From: an uncultured Planctomycetaceae bacterium
GTDB taxonomy: Bacteria > Planctomycetota > Planctomycetia > Pirellulales > Pirellulaceae
Assembly: GCA_903927685.1 (NCBI GenBank)
Contig: CAIYOB010001042.1
Span: 1 to 13,926 of the forward strand
DNA length: 13,926 nucleotides
Reading direction: 5' to 3'
The notes under the pieces were generated by a model that did not search any database, was not told where the DNA came from, and saw only the letters and a list, made by a program, of their open reading frames with translations. Within the stretch, counting starts at the first letter, position 1, and every line of letters begins with the position of its first letter. Both the position numbers and the translations under genes were made by a program. Below are positions 1-12,000 of this stretch, one piece after another.

Positions 1-3000
1 CAACACGGTGCGGGCCTATGCCGATCGCTCGACGCTGCAGCAGTTGACGGATCTGGGACTGACCGTCGCCGACACATCGACGATCCAGGCGGACGGAGGC
101 GCCGTCTCCGTCGCCCTCTCGCGGGCTCAACAGGGATTCGGCGGAGCCGTCGCGTTTGGCGTATCGGCGGCCGTCAATAACATGCGTCCGACGGTCCAGG
201 CTTACCTTACCGGCTCGACCGTCACCAACGCAGCCAGCGTCACGCTGGACGCGACGTCGGGCGCCAGCGTGACCGCGGTCACGTGGGCCGGTGATCTGGC
301 GGGCGCGGCCAGCGGCTCGAACGGTCTCCAGCTGACCGGCGCCGGCGCGGGGTCGGGCAATACCATCACCGCGAACGTCGCAGCCACCATCCAGGGCGGC
401 AGCGACGTCTCGACGGCCAGCGGCGGCGACATCCAGTTAACCGTCGTGGACACGCCCTACATCGAAGCCAACGCGGGCGGCGTGGCCGTCAGCGTCTCGC
501 TGAACCACGGCACGAACGTGCCCGTGGCCCTGGGCGCGGCCGCCTCGTACAACGAAATCACCGGCGGCACGAATCGGGCCGGGATCGACGCTTCGCGGGT
601 CAACTCCGGCGGTCAGCTCGTCCTGAGCGCCCAGTCCCAGCCGGAGATCGAAGCCCAGGCGATCTCGCTCAGCATCGGCGCCGCAATGACCGGCGGCCAA
701 GGGGCCGGGATCACGTTCGACGGCGCCGGAGCCGGGGCTGGCAACGAGATTGGCAACACGACCGAGGCCTCGATCACCGCCAGCAGCACGGTGACAACCG
801 CCGGCACGGGCGCGATCCGCTTGACCGCGACCGACACGTCGCTGATCACGGCCGTTGCCCCCGCCGTCAGCCTGTCCTTCGTCACGGCTCAGACCACCGC
901 GTTCTCGCTGCTGGTCGGAATCTCCATCACCAGTAACGAAATCTCCAACACGCTGACCGCGAACGTCGACGCCTCCAGCGTCACTTCGGGCGGGGGACTA
1001 AACGTCCAGGCGGAAGCCCAGTCCACGAGCAACTCCGTGCCGGTGGCCGCCGTGCCGACCCTGACGATCAGCCAGGCCAACAGCATCTCGCTGTCGGGCG
1101 TCGGAGCCCACGCGTTCAACACGATCACCAATGACGTGGAAGCTTCGCTGACCGGCGGCAGCCAGGTCGAAACCGCCGGCGACGTCAACGTCACCGCCAG
1201 CGACGATTCGACGATCACCGCCAACGTGGTGGCGGCATCGATCACCGTCAACGTCGGGGAAAACGCGAGCGGCAACGTCGCGATCGACGCCGCCCTGGCC
1301 ACCAACAAGATCGGCCTGGATAGCGACCGCAACACGGTGCGCGCCTTCATCCAGAACTCCACCGTGACGGCGGCCGGAGCGATCGATGTCTCGGCCACCT
1401 CGACACCCAGGATCAGCGGCCTGACCGTCGGCATCGGCCTGTCCATTTCCGCCACCAGCGGCGTCAGCTTTGCCGTGAACGGGTTCGGCGCCCAGACAAC
1501 CAACAGCGTTCGCCAGACCATCGAAGCGGCCATGCTCGGCACCAGCGACGTCAGCTCGATTGGCGGCGGGGCGATTACCGTCGCGGCGTCCGAATCGGAC
1601 GACCCGCAGATCAGCGCCCAGGCGACGGGAGGCAGCCTGAGCGGCTCGTTCAGCGGCAGCAGCTTCGGCGGCGCGGTGACCATCGGCGTGGTGCTGACCG
1701 ACAATGACGTGGGCAACCAGGTCGCGGCGCACATCGACCAGGCAGCCGTCACGACCAGCGGAGACATCGAGCTGGATGCCAGTTCGACGACCGACATCGC
1801 GTCGCTGACGGTCTTCGTCAGCCTCTCGATTGCGATCGGCAGCACGGCCAGCTTCGCGGCTGCCGGCGACGGCGCGAACTCGACGAACACGCTGCACAGC
1901 ACCATCGAGGCCTACGTCCTGGACAGCGATACGGTCACGACGACCGGCGGCGGCTCGGTCCTGGTAAGCGCGACGGACCAGGCGACGGTCAATGCCCAGG
2001 CGGGGGGCGGCAATTTCTCGCTGGGGATCGCCTCCAGTTTTGGCGGCTCCATCTCCGTGGCCACGGTGCTGGCCACGAACGACATCCAGAACACGGTCCA
2101 GGCGTACGTGCAGGATTCGACACTCGACGCCGCCGGCGACGTGCGGATCGTCGCCACGTCGCAGCCGGAAATCACGGCCCTGACGGTCGCCGTCGCGCTG
2201 GCCGGTTCGGGCACCGCCGAGGGATTGGCCGCCGCGGGAGCCGCCGCGGCGTCAGAATCCACCAACACGATTGCCAACACCGTCCGGGCTTTCATCACCG
2301 CGAGCCAGGTCACGGCTGGGGGCGAGATCCACGTCAGTTCGAGCAGCACCAAGCCCTCGGCCGCCGCCAATATCCACGCCACCGCGCCGGCCGTCTCGGT
2401 CGGCATCTCCGCCACCGACCCGTTTGCCGGCGTCGCCTTCGCCTTGACGGGCGCCGGAGGAAAGGTGACGAACCATACGACCAGCCAGATCCAGGCCTTT
2501 ATCGACGGCGACAGCGTGGTGGCGGCCCAGGGCGCCGTCGAGGTGGCCGCCCATGATACGGCGCAGGTCGAGGGGACGGTCGTCGCCGTGACGGTCGCGC
2601 TGTCGGAAATCGCCGGCTCGGTCGCGGTGGCCCTGGTGACCAACACGTTGGCCAACGACGTCCAGGGCTACATCGGCCAAGCCACCGTATCGTCCGCCGG
2701 CGGCGCGATCTGGGTGACGGCGGACTCGTCGCCGACCGCCTCGGCGACCACGACTCCGGTCGCGGTTGCGGTCGAGGCCTCGGGCGCCGGCGCCAATGCG
2801 ACCTCGGACATCAACGGCAGCGTCGCGGCCTACGTGGCGGGCCCGGCGGCGGTGACCGCCAGCAGCGGACTGGTCACCGTCCAGGCAACGTCCACGGCCC
2901 ACACCGAGGCGGAGGCGAACGGCGGAGGCGGTTCGTTGCTGCTGACGATCAGCGCGCTGCTGGCCAATGCGTCGCTCGGCCAGACGACGACCGCCTCCGT

Positions 3001-6000
3001 CAGCGGCGGAGCGGCGGTCAACGCCGCCGGCCTGAGTGTCGTGGCGGACGCAAGCCAAGCCGATGCGCTCGCCAACGTGCTTGTCGTGAACGTGGCCGGC
3101 ATCAGCGGAGCGGGCGGCCGGGCAGCTGCCGAAGTGACGGGCGACGTGTCGGCGTTCGTCGGAAGCCGATCGGGAACGACGCCCCCCGCCATTCCCACCA
3201 ACATCCAGCTCGGCAACGGCACGCTCACGATCCAGGCGACCGCCGCGGCGACGACGGCGCATGCGGACGCCCGGGGCGGCGCCGGCGGCGTGCTGGAAGT
3301 GAGCGTCCTGGTGCCCGACGCCAAGGTCACGTCCGATACCACCGCTTACGTCGGCGAAGGTACGACGATCGGCGCGGGGGCGTTGACGGTGGAGGCGGAT
3401 GCCAGCCTGACCGCCAACGGCACGTCCTTCGTGGTCGGCATCGCCGGCTTGACGGGCGATGGCGCCAACAACAGCGCCCAGATCACCAGCGACAGCCACA
3501 CCGCCGCCTTCGTCGGTCCGGCCAGTGGGACGACTGCCAGCGGCGCAGCGACGACCATCCAGCTGACCTCCGGCGACCTCCGTGTCCGTTCGACGCTGGC
3601 GGGACTGGCCACGACCAATACCAGCGTCGACTCGGGAGCCGTGATTGCGGCCGCCGACGGCACGGTGGTCGATTCCCAGATGTCGGGCCAGATCGACGCC
3701 TACCTCGGTGAGAACGTGTCGGTGACGACGGGCGGCGACGTCACCGTCCAGAGCGTCTCCGCGTCTCGGGCCGACGCAACTTCGTTCGGCGTCAACGTCG
3801 GCGGTGTTGCAGCGGCGCTCGGGACCCAGAACACCGTCCTGTTGAATCCCACGCTGAACGCCTTTACCAGCGCGGGAGTCAACATTACCGCGGCGGATGT
3901 CAACGTGCTCGCCTCGCACAACGTCGACAGCAACGGGGCCCCTCTGACCAACCAGCAAGTTCAGGCCGAGGGAACGGCCGGCAGCGGCTCGTTGGGGCTG
4001 GCCGGCGCGGGGGCGAATGTGACCGGCACCGTGGCGCCCACGATCGATACGCGGCTGGGTGCAGGCACGACGGTCAATGCCACGGGGACGGTCACGGTCG
4101 CGACCAATTCGTACCAATACGCCAACGTCAACGCGAATTCCGATATCGGCGCGGGGCTGATCGCGGTCGGAGTGACCTTGGCCACCGGCAAGTCGCAGGG
4201 CAGCCTCCAGACGCACGTCGATGGCCAGGTGATCTCCGCCCAGGCGGTCGTGGTCCAAACGTCCGCGACGGCCAAAGTGGATGCGTTGGGGGAAGCCAAC
4301 GGCGGCGGACTCGGTGCGGCGGGCATGGGCACGAACGTCCAGGCGGCCGTCGGTGACGGAAACGTCAGCTCGCCTCTGCTGGCGACGTACGTCAGTCCCA
4401 GCGGGAGCATCTCGGCCAACCAGAACATTGCGGTCCAGTCGCTCTTGACCACCAACGCAGCGGCCACATCCAGCGGGTATGCCTTCGCGGGGATCGCCTC
4501 GGTCGGTTCCCTGCCGGCCACGGCGACCGTCCAGCCCGTGGTCCGCACGCGGATCGACACGGGCGCCCAAGTGCTCAGCTCCAGCGGCAACGTGCGGGTG
4601 CTTTCCGGCCACAACTACGATCCTCAGACGGGAGAGTTCTTGAGCAGTCAAGAAGCCGTGGTGACCACGAACAACACCACGGCGGCGATTGGCGTTTCGG
4701 TCCCCGACACCACGATCACTGCCAAGGCCCAGGCGGATATCGGCACGATTCTGGCAGCCGGCGCGACGATCCGTGCGCTCGGGGGCCAAATTGCGGCCGA
4801 GTCCCGGTCCAGCAATCTGGCCGATGCGCATTTGACCACCGCCGGCGGGGCACTCGTCTTCGTCGGCGTGGGCGATGCCAAAGGCCAAGCCCGTGGCACC
4901 ACCAGCGTGCAAGTGCTGGCCGACATCGAAGCCGTCGACGGCAGTCCCGGCGCGAGCAACGTGTCCGTGGTCACGCAGGCCGCGGACGTCTCCAGCGGCC
5001 GGATCACCCAGCACGGGGGCGGTGGGATTTCCGTGAACGACTCGCATGCCGAGGCCGACACCACCCCGACGGTATCGACCACCATCGCTGCGACCCTGCG
5101 CGCCGCGAACAATCTCAGCATCGACACGGACAGCTTTACCGACGCCGACGCCAATATCAGCAATTCGTCCGGCGGAGCGATCGACGTGACTAACTATCAC
5201 GCCGATGTGACCGTGACGCCATCGGTCTCCACGACGGTGGCCGATGACGCCGTACTTGCGGCCGGCAACCTGCTCAGCGTCACCACCAACCACGGCAAGC
5301 CCATCAGCGGACAGTCCAACGGTACCTTTGACGCCGAAACGCAAGTCGACCCGGCCACGGACACCATCAGCTTTACGGACAACCACGGTTTGCACACGGG
5401 GGCGACGGTCACCTACGACGCCCTGGGAAATCCGCCACTGGGCGGCGTGGGCGATGGCCGAACCTATGACGTGGTCGTCACGGGCGACAAGACCCTGCAG
5501 TTGGGAGATGCCTTCCTCGCCCAGGCGGCGACAGCCGGTAATCCGGCGGGGATCAGCCTGGTGAACGATACGATTACGTTCTCCCAGCCGCATAACCTGC
5601 AGGGCGACGGCCAGCCGGGAACCAGCGACCGGGTTGTCTATAGCGTGCCCAACGGCAGCAGTGTCGTCGGCGGGCTGACTGCCGGCGCGACGTACCTGGT
5701 CAACGTGGTCAATGCGACCACGATCCGACTGGTCGATCCGGGCCACTTGCCAGCGGCCCCGCTCGCCTTTGCGGGCACCGCGGTCGGACTGGACCAGCAG
5801 ACGATCACCATCCCCAACCACGGATTCGTGTTGGGCCAACCGGTGGGCTACTTGGCGCCCGCGCCGGCCGTGGTCAGCAGCTTCGTCGTCAACGTGGACG
5901 TGGCGACGGACTCGGAGGGGAATCCCACGAGCGTGACCCCTAATCCGGCGGCCCACAACGTCTATTTCGGCCCGACCATCATGGCCCAGCAGGGCTTCCT

Positions 6001-9000
6001 GGACGGCGACATCGTGATCTACACGGCCGGGATCAACCCGCTGACCCTGGCGCCCGCGCCGATCGGCGGGCTGGTCAGCGGCGGCCGCTATGCCGTGATC
6101 CTGAATTCCGGCAAGCCGAACGAGATTCAATTGGCCGAGGTGGCCACCCCCGATACGCCGATCGCGCTGGATACGACCGGCGTCCCGACGAGCGTGCCCC
6201 AGACGTTCCTCAAGGTGGTCGACCAGCCGATCGGCGGCTTGGTCCACGAGCAGAACTACTACGTGACGAGCGTCACCGCGGATACTTTCCGACTCGCCCC
6301 CACCCAGAGCGACGCGGAACACGGAACGAACATCCTGACGCTCGACCCGACGGATCCCGTCACGCATGCCGTGCTGACCGGCACGCGGAACACGCTGGGC
6401 ACGCGCGGTGTCCATCTGACCAGTGTGGGCGCCGGCCAGCAGTACCTGATCGTCGACATCACCGCGGCCAGCAGCGGCCAGCAGAAACTGCTGGGGGTCG
6501 GCATCGGGCAGGGGCTGGCCAACGCTCCCTCGGGCGACGGCATCGCGACGGCGTCGGTCAGTGGCGGCGGCGGCGGCGTGGTGTCCGTCGAAGCGGCCGA
6601 GACGACGGCGTCCTCGACGCCCACGGCGACGCTGACGATCGGGCAGGCGGCCGGATTGGCTGCCAGCTGGATCAAGCTCTCCGCCTCCTCGGCGGGCAAT
6701 GTGGGAGGCTCGGCGGACAACAACAACGGCGGCTTCGTGGCGGTTTCCAATGGCCGCTCGAGCGTGGCGACGAACAATACCGCCAGCGTCGTCGTCAGCG
6801 ACGGAGCGACGCTCGACGCGTCCGACAAGGTGGACATCACGTCGACGACCAGCGAGTCGGCGAATACGGTCACCGACATCAGTTCGTCGGGATTCGCGGG
6901 GATCCCCACGGCGAATGCCAAGGCCCACGTGGATTACCGCGCGACGGTCGACATCCACGCGGCGACGATCACGGCGGAAAATGCGCTGACGATCAGCTCG
7001 CTGAGCAATCTGGCGGGCAACGTCACGGCCACTGCCAACGGCAGCGGCGTGGGCAGCGGCTCCAGCGCCAACGACGACAGCGGCGAGGGCTTCTATATCG
7101 GCAGCACTGTCGCGCTGACGCAGACGAGCATTCTCGGCGGGGCCCAACTGTCCGCCGAGTCGATCTCTGTGCAAGCCAACGTGACCGCCGTGGACGCCAC
7201 GGTCGACGCCACGGCCAAGGGCGGCGGCCTGGGCGGCAACTCCAACGCCACCGCACGGCTGGAAATGACCGATACGACGGATGTCGTCCTCCATCCCGCC
7301 GCCCGGCTGATCGGCGACCAGGTGAGTGTCTCGTCGGCGCACGACGGCGTCAACGTCACGTCGCACTCGAACTCGCGCTGCGACTGCTTCGGCGGCGCCG
7401 ACAACTCGACGGCCAAGACCGACTACAACAGCCAATCGCTGATCAACGGCCAGGCGGCCGCAACCCTGACGACCTCGAACTTGACCGTTTCGGCCGACCA
7501 GTTTGTTCCAACCTACAAACGCAATGAAGAGCACGGGGGCGGCTTCCTGGTTTTCGGCAGCCACAACAAAGAAGGTTCGTTCAACGCCCAGCGGCAGATC
7601 ACCTGGGACGCGACGGTCGAACTGACGGCCAGCAGCGACCCGCAACTGAGCGTCGACAGCAACGCGGTCATCGTAGCCGAGGACGGGGTGACCGTGACCA
7701 CCGATACCGGCCAACCGCTGCATCTCGGCGATACCGTGCCGGCCGGGCGGACGATCGTCGTCGCAGGGATTGGGAACGGCGGGGTGGGGAACTTCGTATT
7801 CGAGGCCAACGCGCTGGGCAGTCAGGATGGCAACACTCCGCCCCAGGGCACGATCACGGGCAGTCAGGGCGTCTTCGAGTTCCATCGCACCCTCGGCAGT
7901 GTGGAACTGTCCAATGCCTCGAGCCGCGATCTGCAGATCGATGGCATCACCGTCTTTCCCACGCCCGCCCCGAGCCAGACCGACATCACAGTGAACGTCC
8001 AGACGGACAACGGTTTCTCGTTCGCTGTATCGAACGAGATCAAGCTGACGAGCGTCACGATCGAGAACACCCACCCGACCGCGGCGCCGCTGCTGATCCT
8101 CAACGCCGTCATCGACAATCCCGTCGGGTCGACGACGATCCGCAACGCCAGCGGCGACATTGTGGCGACTGGCGCGCTGGCGATCGTCCGTACCAACTCG
8201 CTGAGCCTGACGGCGCCGTTGGGCAGCATCGGCGAAACCGCCGGGGCCGTCGGCGAGCCGCGGGTGAACGTCCAGTTGGTGCAAAGCGCCGCCCGCCCGA
8301 CGGCGCTCGTAACCCGAGCCGGCGGGGACAGCGTGCTGAGTATTCAGGGGCTGTTGCGGGATGACTCCGTCGCGGATTTCCGGCCCCAGTTGGATTTGAT
8401 CGCGGCGGGCAACGACGTCGACTTGTGGCTGCTGCCCGGGCTGTTGCAGACGACGGCCGACAGCGGACCCGTCCGCACGAACGTGGGCGAGACCAGCCGC
8501 GTGGTCAACTATCCGCCGATTTCCGTGCCGCCGGCGTCCGCTCCCTGGCCCCCGCGCGTCACGGCCGTCAGCAATCACTGGCCGCCGAGCGGTCCTGGAC
8601 CAACGCCCGTGATCGATCTGGGACTGCAGGGTACCGGGACGGGCACGATCGCCACGACCTACGAGTTCCTGGGCACGTTCGGAGGCGGCGAAGTCCAGCG
8701 AATCCAGGCCGGCCACGACCTTACCTTCCAGGGGTGCGGCGCTGCCGGCTGCGGGGCGGCGACCAGCGAGGTCAACGTGTTCGGCAATGTGGTCCTGACC
8801 AGCCTGACGGACGGGGTCGTCAGCGGCGATACCAACGGCTCCATCGAGTTGAACGAAGCGGTGGCCGAGACGCTCAATCGGGACCTGCGCGTGGGGGTGA
8901 TTGCGTCGAGCGATCGCTGGGTGACGTTGACCACGCTGGGCGCGATTCTGGATGGCCTGGCCGGAGAAGTCGCCAACCTGATCGCGCCGCAGGCCACCCT

Positions 9001-12000
9001 GACCGCAGCCACGGGGATCGGCACGCCGGCCGCGGACGGAGACCTCAACACGGCGATCGGGACGCTGACAGCCACGAACCAGACCAGCGGAGGAATCTAT
9101 GTGCGGGAGACCAGCGGACTGATCATCGGGGACACGGGAGTCCGGACGCTGGGAGGCAACGGGGACATCCAGATCGACGTCCAAGCCGGGGCGCTGGACG
9201 TCAACAGCGTGGTTGCGGCGGACGGGTCGGGGGACGTGTCGCTGAACACGGCGGGCCTGGCGACGGTGGCTGCGCTGGTCAGTTCGACGACGGGCGACCT
9301 GCAGCTGACAGGCGGGACGGGCGTGACGCACACGGCCGATGGGGATCTGGCGACAACCCTGACGGGGACCATCCGTGTGACCGCGACGGAGAACGATGTG
9401 ACCATGGCCGACGGGACGGTGTACGGAACGGGTAGCGGCACCGTGACGGTGCTGGCGGCCGGGAATGTGCGGTTGGGCGAGATCACCACGACCAGCAGTG
9501 GCTTGAACGTAACAGCGACGGCGGGCGCGATCACGGACAGCACGGGCGCGGAGACGGCAAACCTGACCAGCAGCGGGACGGCGACGCTGACGGCGGCGGC
9601 CGGGATCGGAACTTTCACCGCCGACATCGACACGGCGATCGGGACGCTGGTGGCGACGAACCACACCAGCGGGGACATCTACGTGCAGGAGACGGACAAC
9701 CTCACGCTGTCGCGCGCGATTCAGGGGACGGCCGGCGACATCCAGATCGTCGCCGGGGGAACGCTCACCGTCGGGGACGGCAACTCGCCCACCCCAGCCG
9801 TGTCCACGGCAGGCGCGGGCACCATCGTGTTGGACGCCAACGGGGCGACCTCGGATCTTGTGCTCACGCGCGGCATCCAGTCCGCAGCGGGTGACATTAC
9901 GCTGACGGCCGACCGGCATGTGACCGCAACCGCCGCCGGGGACATCACCAGCACCAGCGGCAACCTGTCCGTGACCGCCGATGCGAACGCGGACGACAGC
10001 GGCGATCTGACGATGACCGACGGGACGGTATGGAACGTCGGCGACGGCATGCTCGACTTGAATGCGTACGGCGACATTGCCCTCGGCTGCGTGCAGACCG
10101 ACAACATCACGGCCACGGCGGTCACCATCGACAGTGCCGTCGGCGGCGTGCTGGATGCCGGGGATACCGACCTGGAGATCATCGCCGACAGCGGAACGGT
10201 GGTCATCACGGCCGCGACCGGGATCGGCGGCGCGGCGGGCAGCGGGGCTGACAGAGCGCTCGAGACGGCCATCGGCACCCTGGAGGCAACGGTCACGGGA
10301 GCGGGCTCCATCGGGATCGAGGAACTGAACGCGATCATCCTGTCGGTGGTGTACACCACCGACGGTCCCATTCGGATCGACGCGGGCAGTCAGATCACCG
10401 CCCTCGACGTCCAGTCCGCGGGCGGAGCCGAAGCCAATGACATCATTTTGGCAACGGCGGACTCCGGCATCCTGGTCGCATTGGTCAGTGCCGCGGGCAG
10501 CGGTGACGTGTATCTGAACGCCGCGACGGCGATTGAGGAGAGTGGGGCGGATACGGCCGCCGACATCCTTGGCGAGGCTCTGGAACTGGTCGCGACGACG
10601 GGCATCGGGAACCTGGCCCAATTGGAAATCCGCGTAGTGAATCTGGCGGCCCTGACCACCCGCGGCGACATCCATTTGCAGGACACGGCCGACGGATTGA
10701 CGATCACGGATGTCGACGTCGACGGCCAGGGGCCGGCAACCAGCGGCGCACGGATCACGGGCGGATCCCTGGGGGACGACCTGACGATCCGGGCCAGCAG
10801 CCCACTGACGGTCAACAGCCCCGTGCTTGACCACGGCGGCGGGAACATCACGCTGACGGCGGACGATGATGCCTTAACCCCGGAGCCGGACGACTTGACG
10901 ATCAACGCCCCGGTGACGGCCAGCGGGGGCAACGGGACGATCTCGCTGAGCGGCGAGAACATCGTCGTCAACGACAGCGGTTTCACGCCCGACATCTCGG
11001 CGGCGGGCAGCGGGGCGATTACCGGCACGGCCAGCCTGGCGGTGACGTTGCACGCGGGCGTCCGCGTCCAGAGCGTCAGTGGGGCGGTTGCCTTCGTGGC
11101 GGACGACCTGGCGGGGAACAACGGGGCTGCGTTGTTCATGGCCAGCACGGCCACGATCGCCAGCACCAGTGGAACCGTCACCTTGGATGCGGACGGGAAC
11201 ATCACCCTGGGCACGGTCACCACCGGCAACAACACGCTGGCCGCGATCGACATCCAGACGACCAGTGGCGCGATCGTGGATGGAGGAGCGTCCGGCTACT
11301 ATCTGGTGGCGGCCGCCGTCGACGCCCGGATTACGCTGCAGGCGGTGACCGGGATCGGCTCGGGTTCGCCCGGCGCCCCGGGCGACATCAACACCAACAC
11401 GTCGAACCTGGTGGCGTTGAACAGCGGAGCGACGGGACGCATCAACGTGGAAGAGGCCAACGCCTTGAACGTAGTCCAAGTGGCCCAGACCCATGGGGTT
11501 AACGCGGACACGATCTACCTGCGGACGGCGAACGGCTCGATGACGCTGGTCGGTTCGGGCGCGGGCGTGGCGGCGGTCAGCCATGCCGGTTCGGGGGCGG
11601 GAGCGACAATCACCCTGCTGGCGGATGGGCCCAACACCAGCCCGCGAAACCTGATCCTGAACGCTCCGGTGACCAGCCAAGGCGGGAGCATCACCCTGCG
11701 CGCCGATACGCACATCACGGGCAGCGCCGACGGCGACATTGCCTCCCGCGGCGGCGCGATTTCGATTCACGCCGATTACGACGGAGGATTCGGCGGCGGC
11801 ACGATCCAAACCAACGGCGATGTGGCCGCCGGGGCGGGCAATATCACCTTCAGCCTGACCGACTGTGACGGCTACCTGAACGGGAACATCGTCTCCGGGG
11901 CCAACGTGGTGAAGAACGGCAGCGGCGCATTGCGGCTGAACGGAGCGGCCAACGCTTACACCGGCACGACGACGATCAACGGCGGGTACTTGTTGGTCAA

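Noticed and set aside
889..1905. A 338-residue minus-strand frame with hydrophobic, Ser/Val/Ala-rich sequence
   Set aside because: Overlaps the clearest repeat array on the plus strand and mirrors its repeat structure; the other minus-strand Ser/Val/Ala-rich frames across the window are of the same kind.
1400..2260. Possible membrane-spanning segments in hydrophobic runs such as LTVAVALAGSG
   Set aside because: The runs recur once per repeat, are rich in Gly, Ser and Thr, and alternate as beta strands; they fit solenoid cores better than membrane helices.
9086..9101. A Shine-Dalgarno-like GGAGGA followed by ATG, suggesting an internal gene start
   Set aside because: The ATG at 9099 is out of phase with the gene and leads into no supported coding sequence; the bases simply encode S-G-G-I-Y-V.
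2252..10834. A 2,860-residue open frame on the minus strand
   Set aside because: It is exactly in phase with the sense codons and exists because TTA, CTA and TCA are avoided. Its translation is rich in Arg, Gly, His, Asp and Val with no domain-like order, whereas the plus frame shows clear repeats and recognisable domains.
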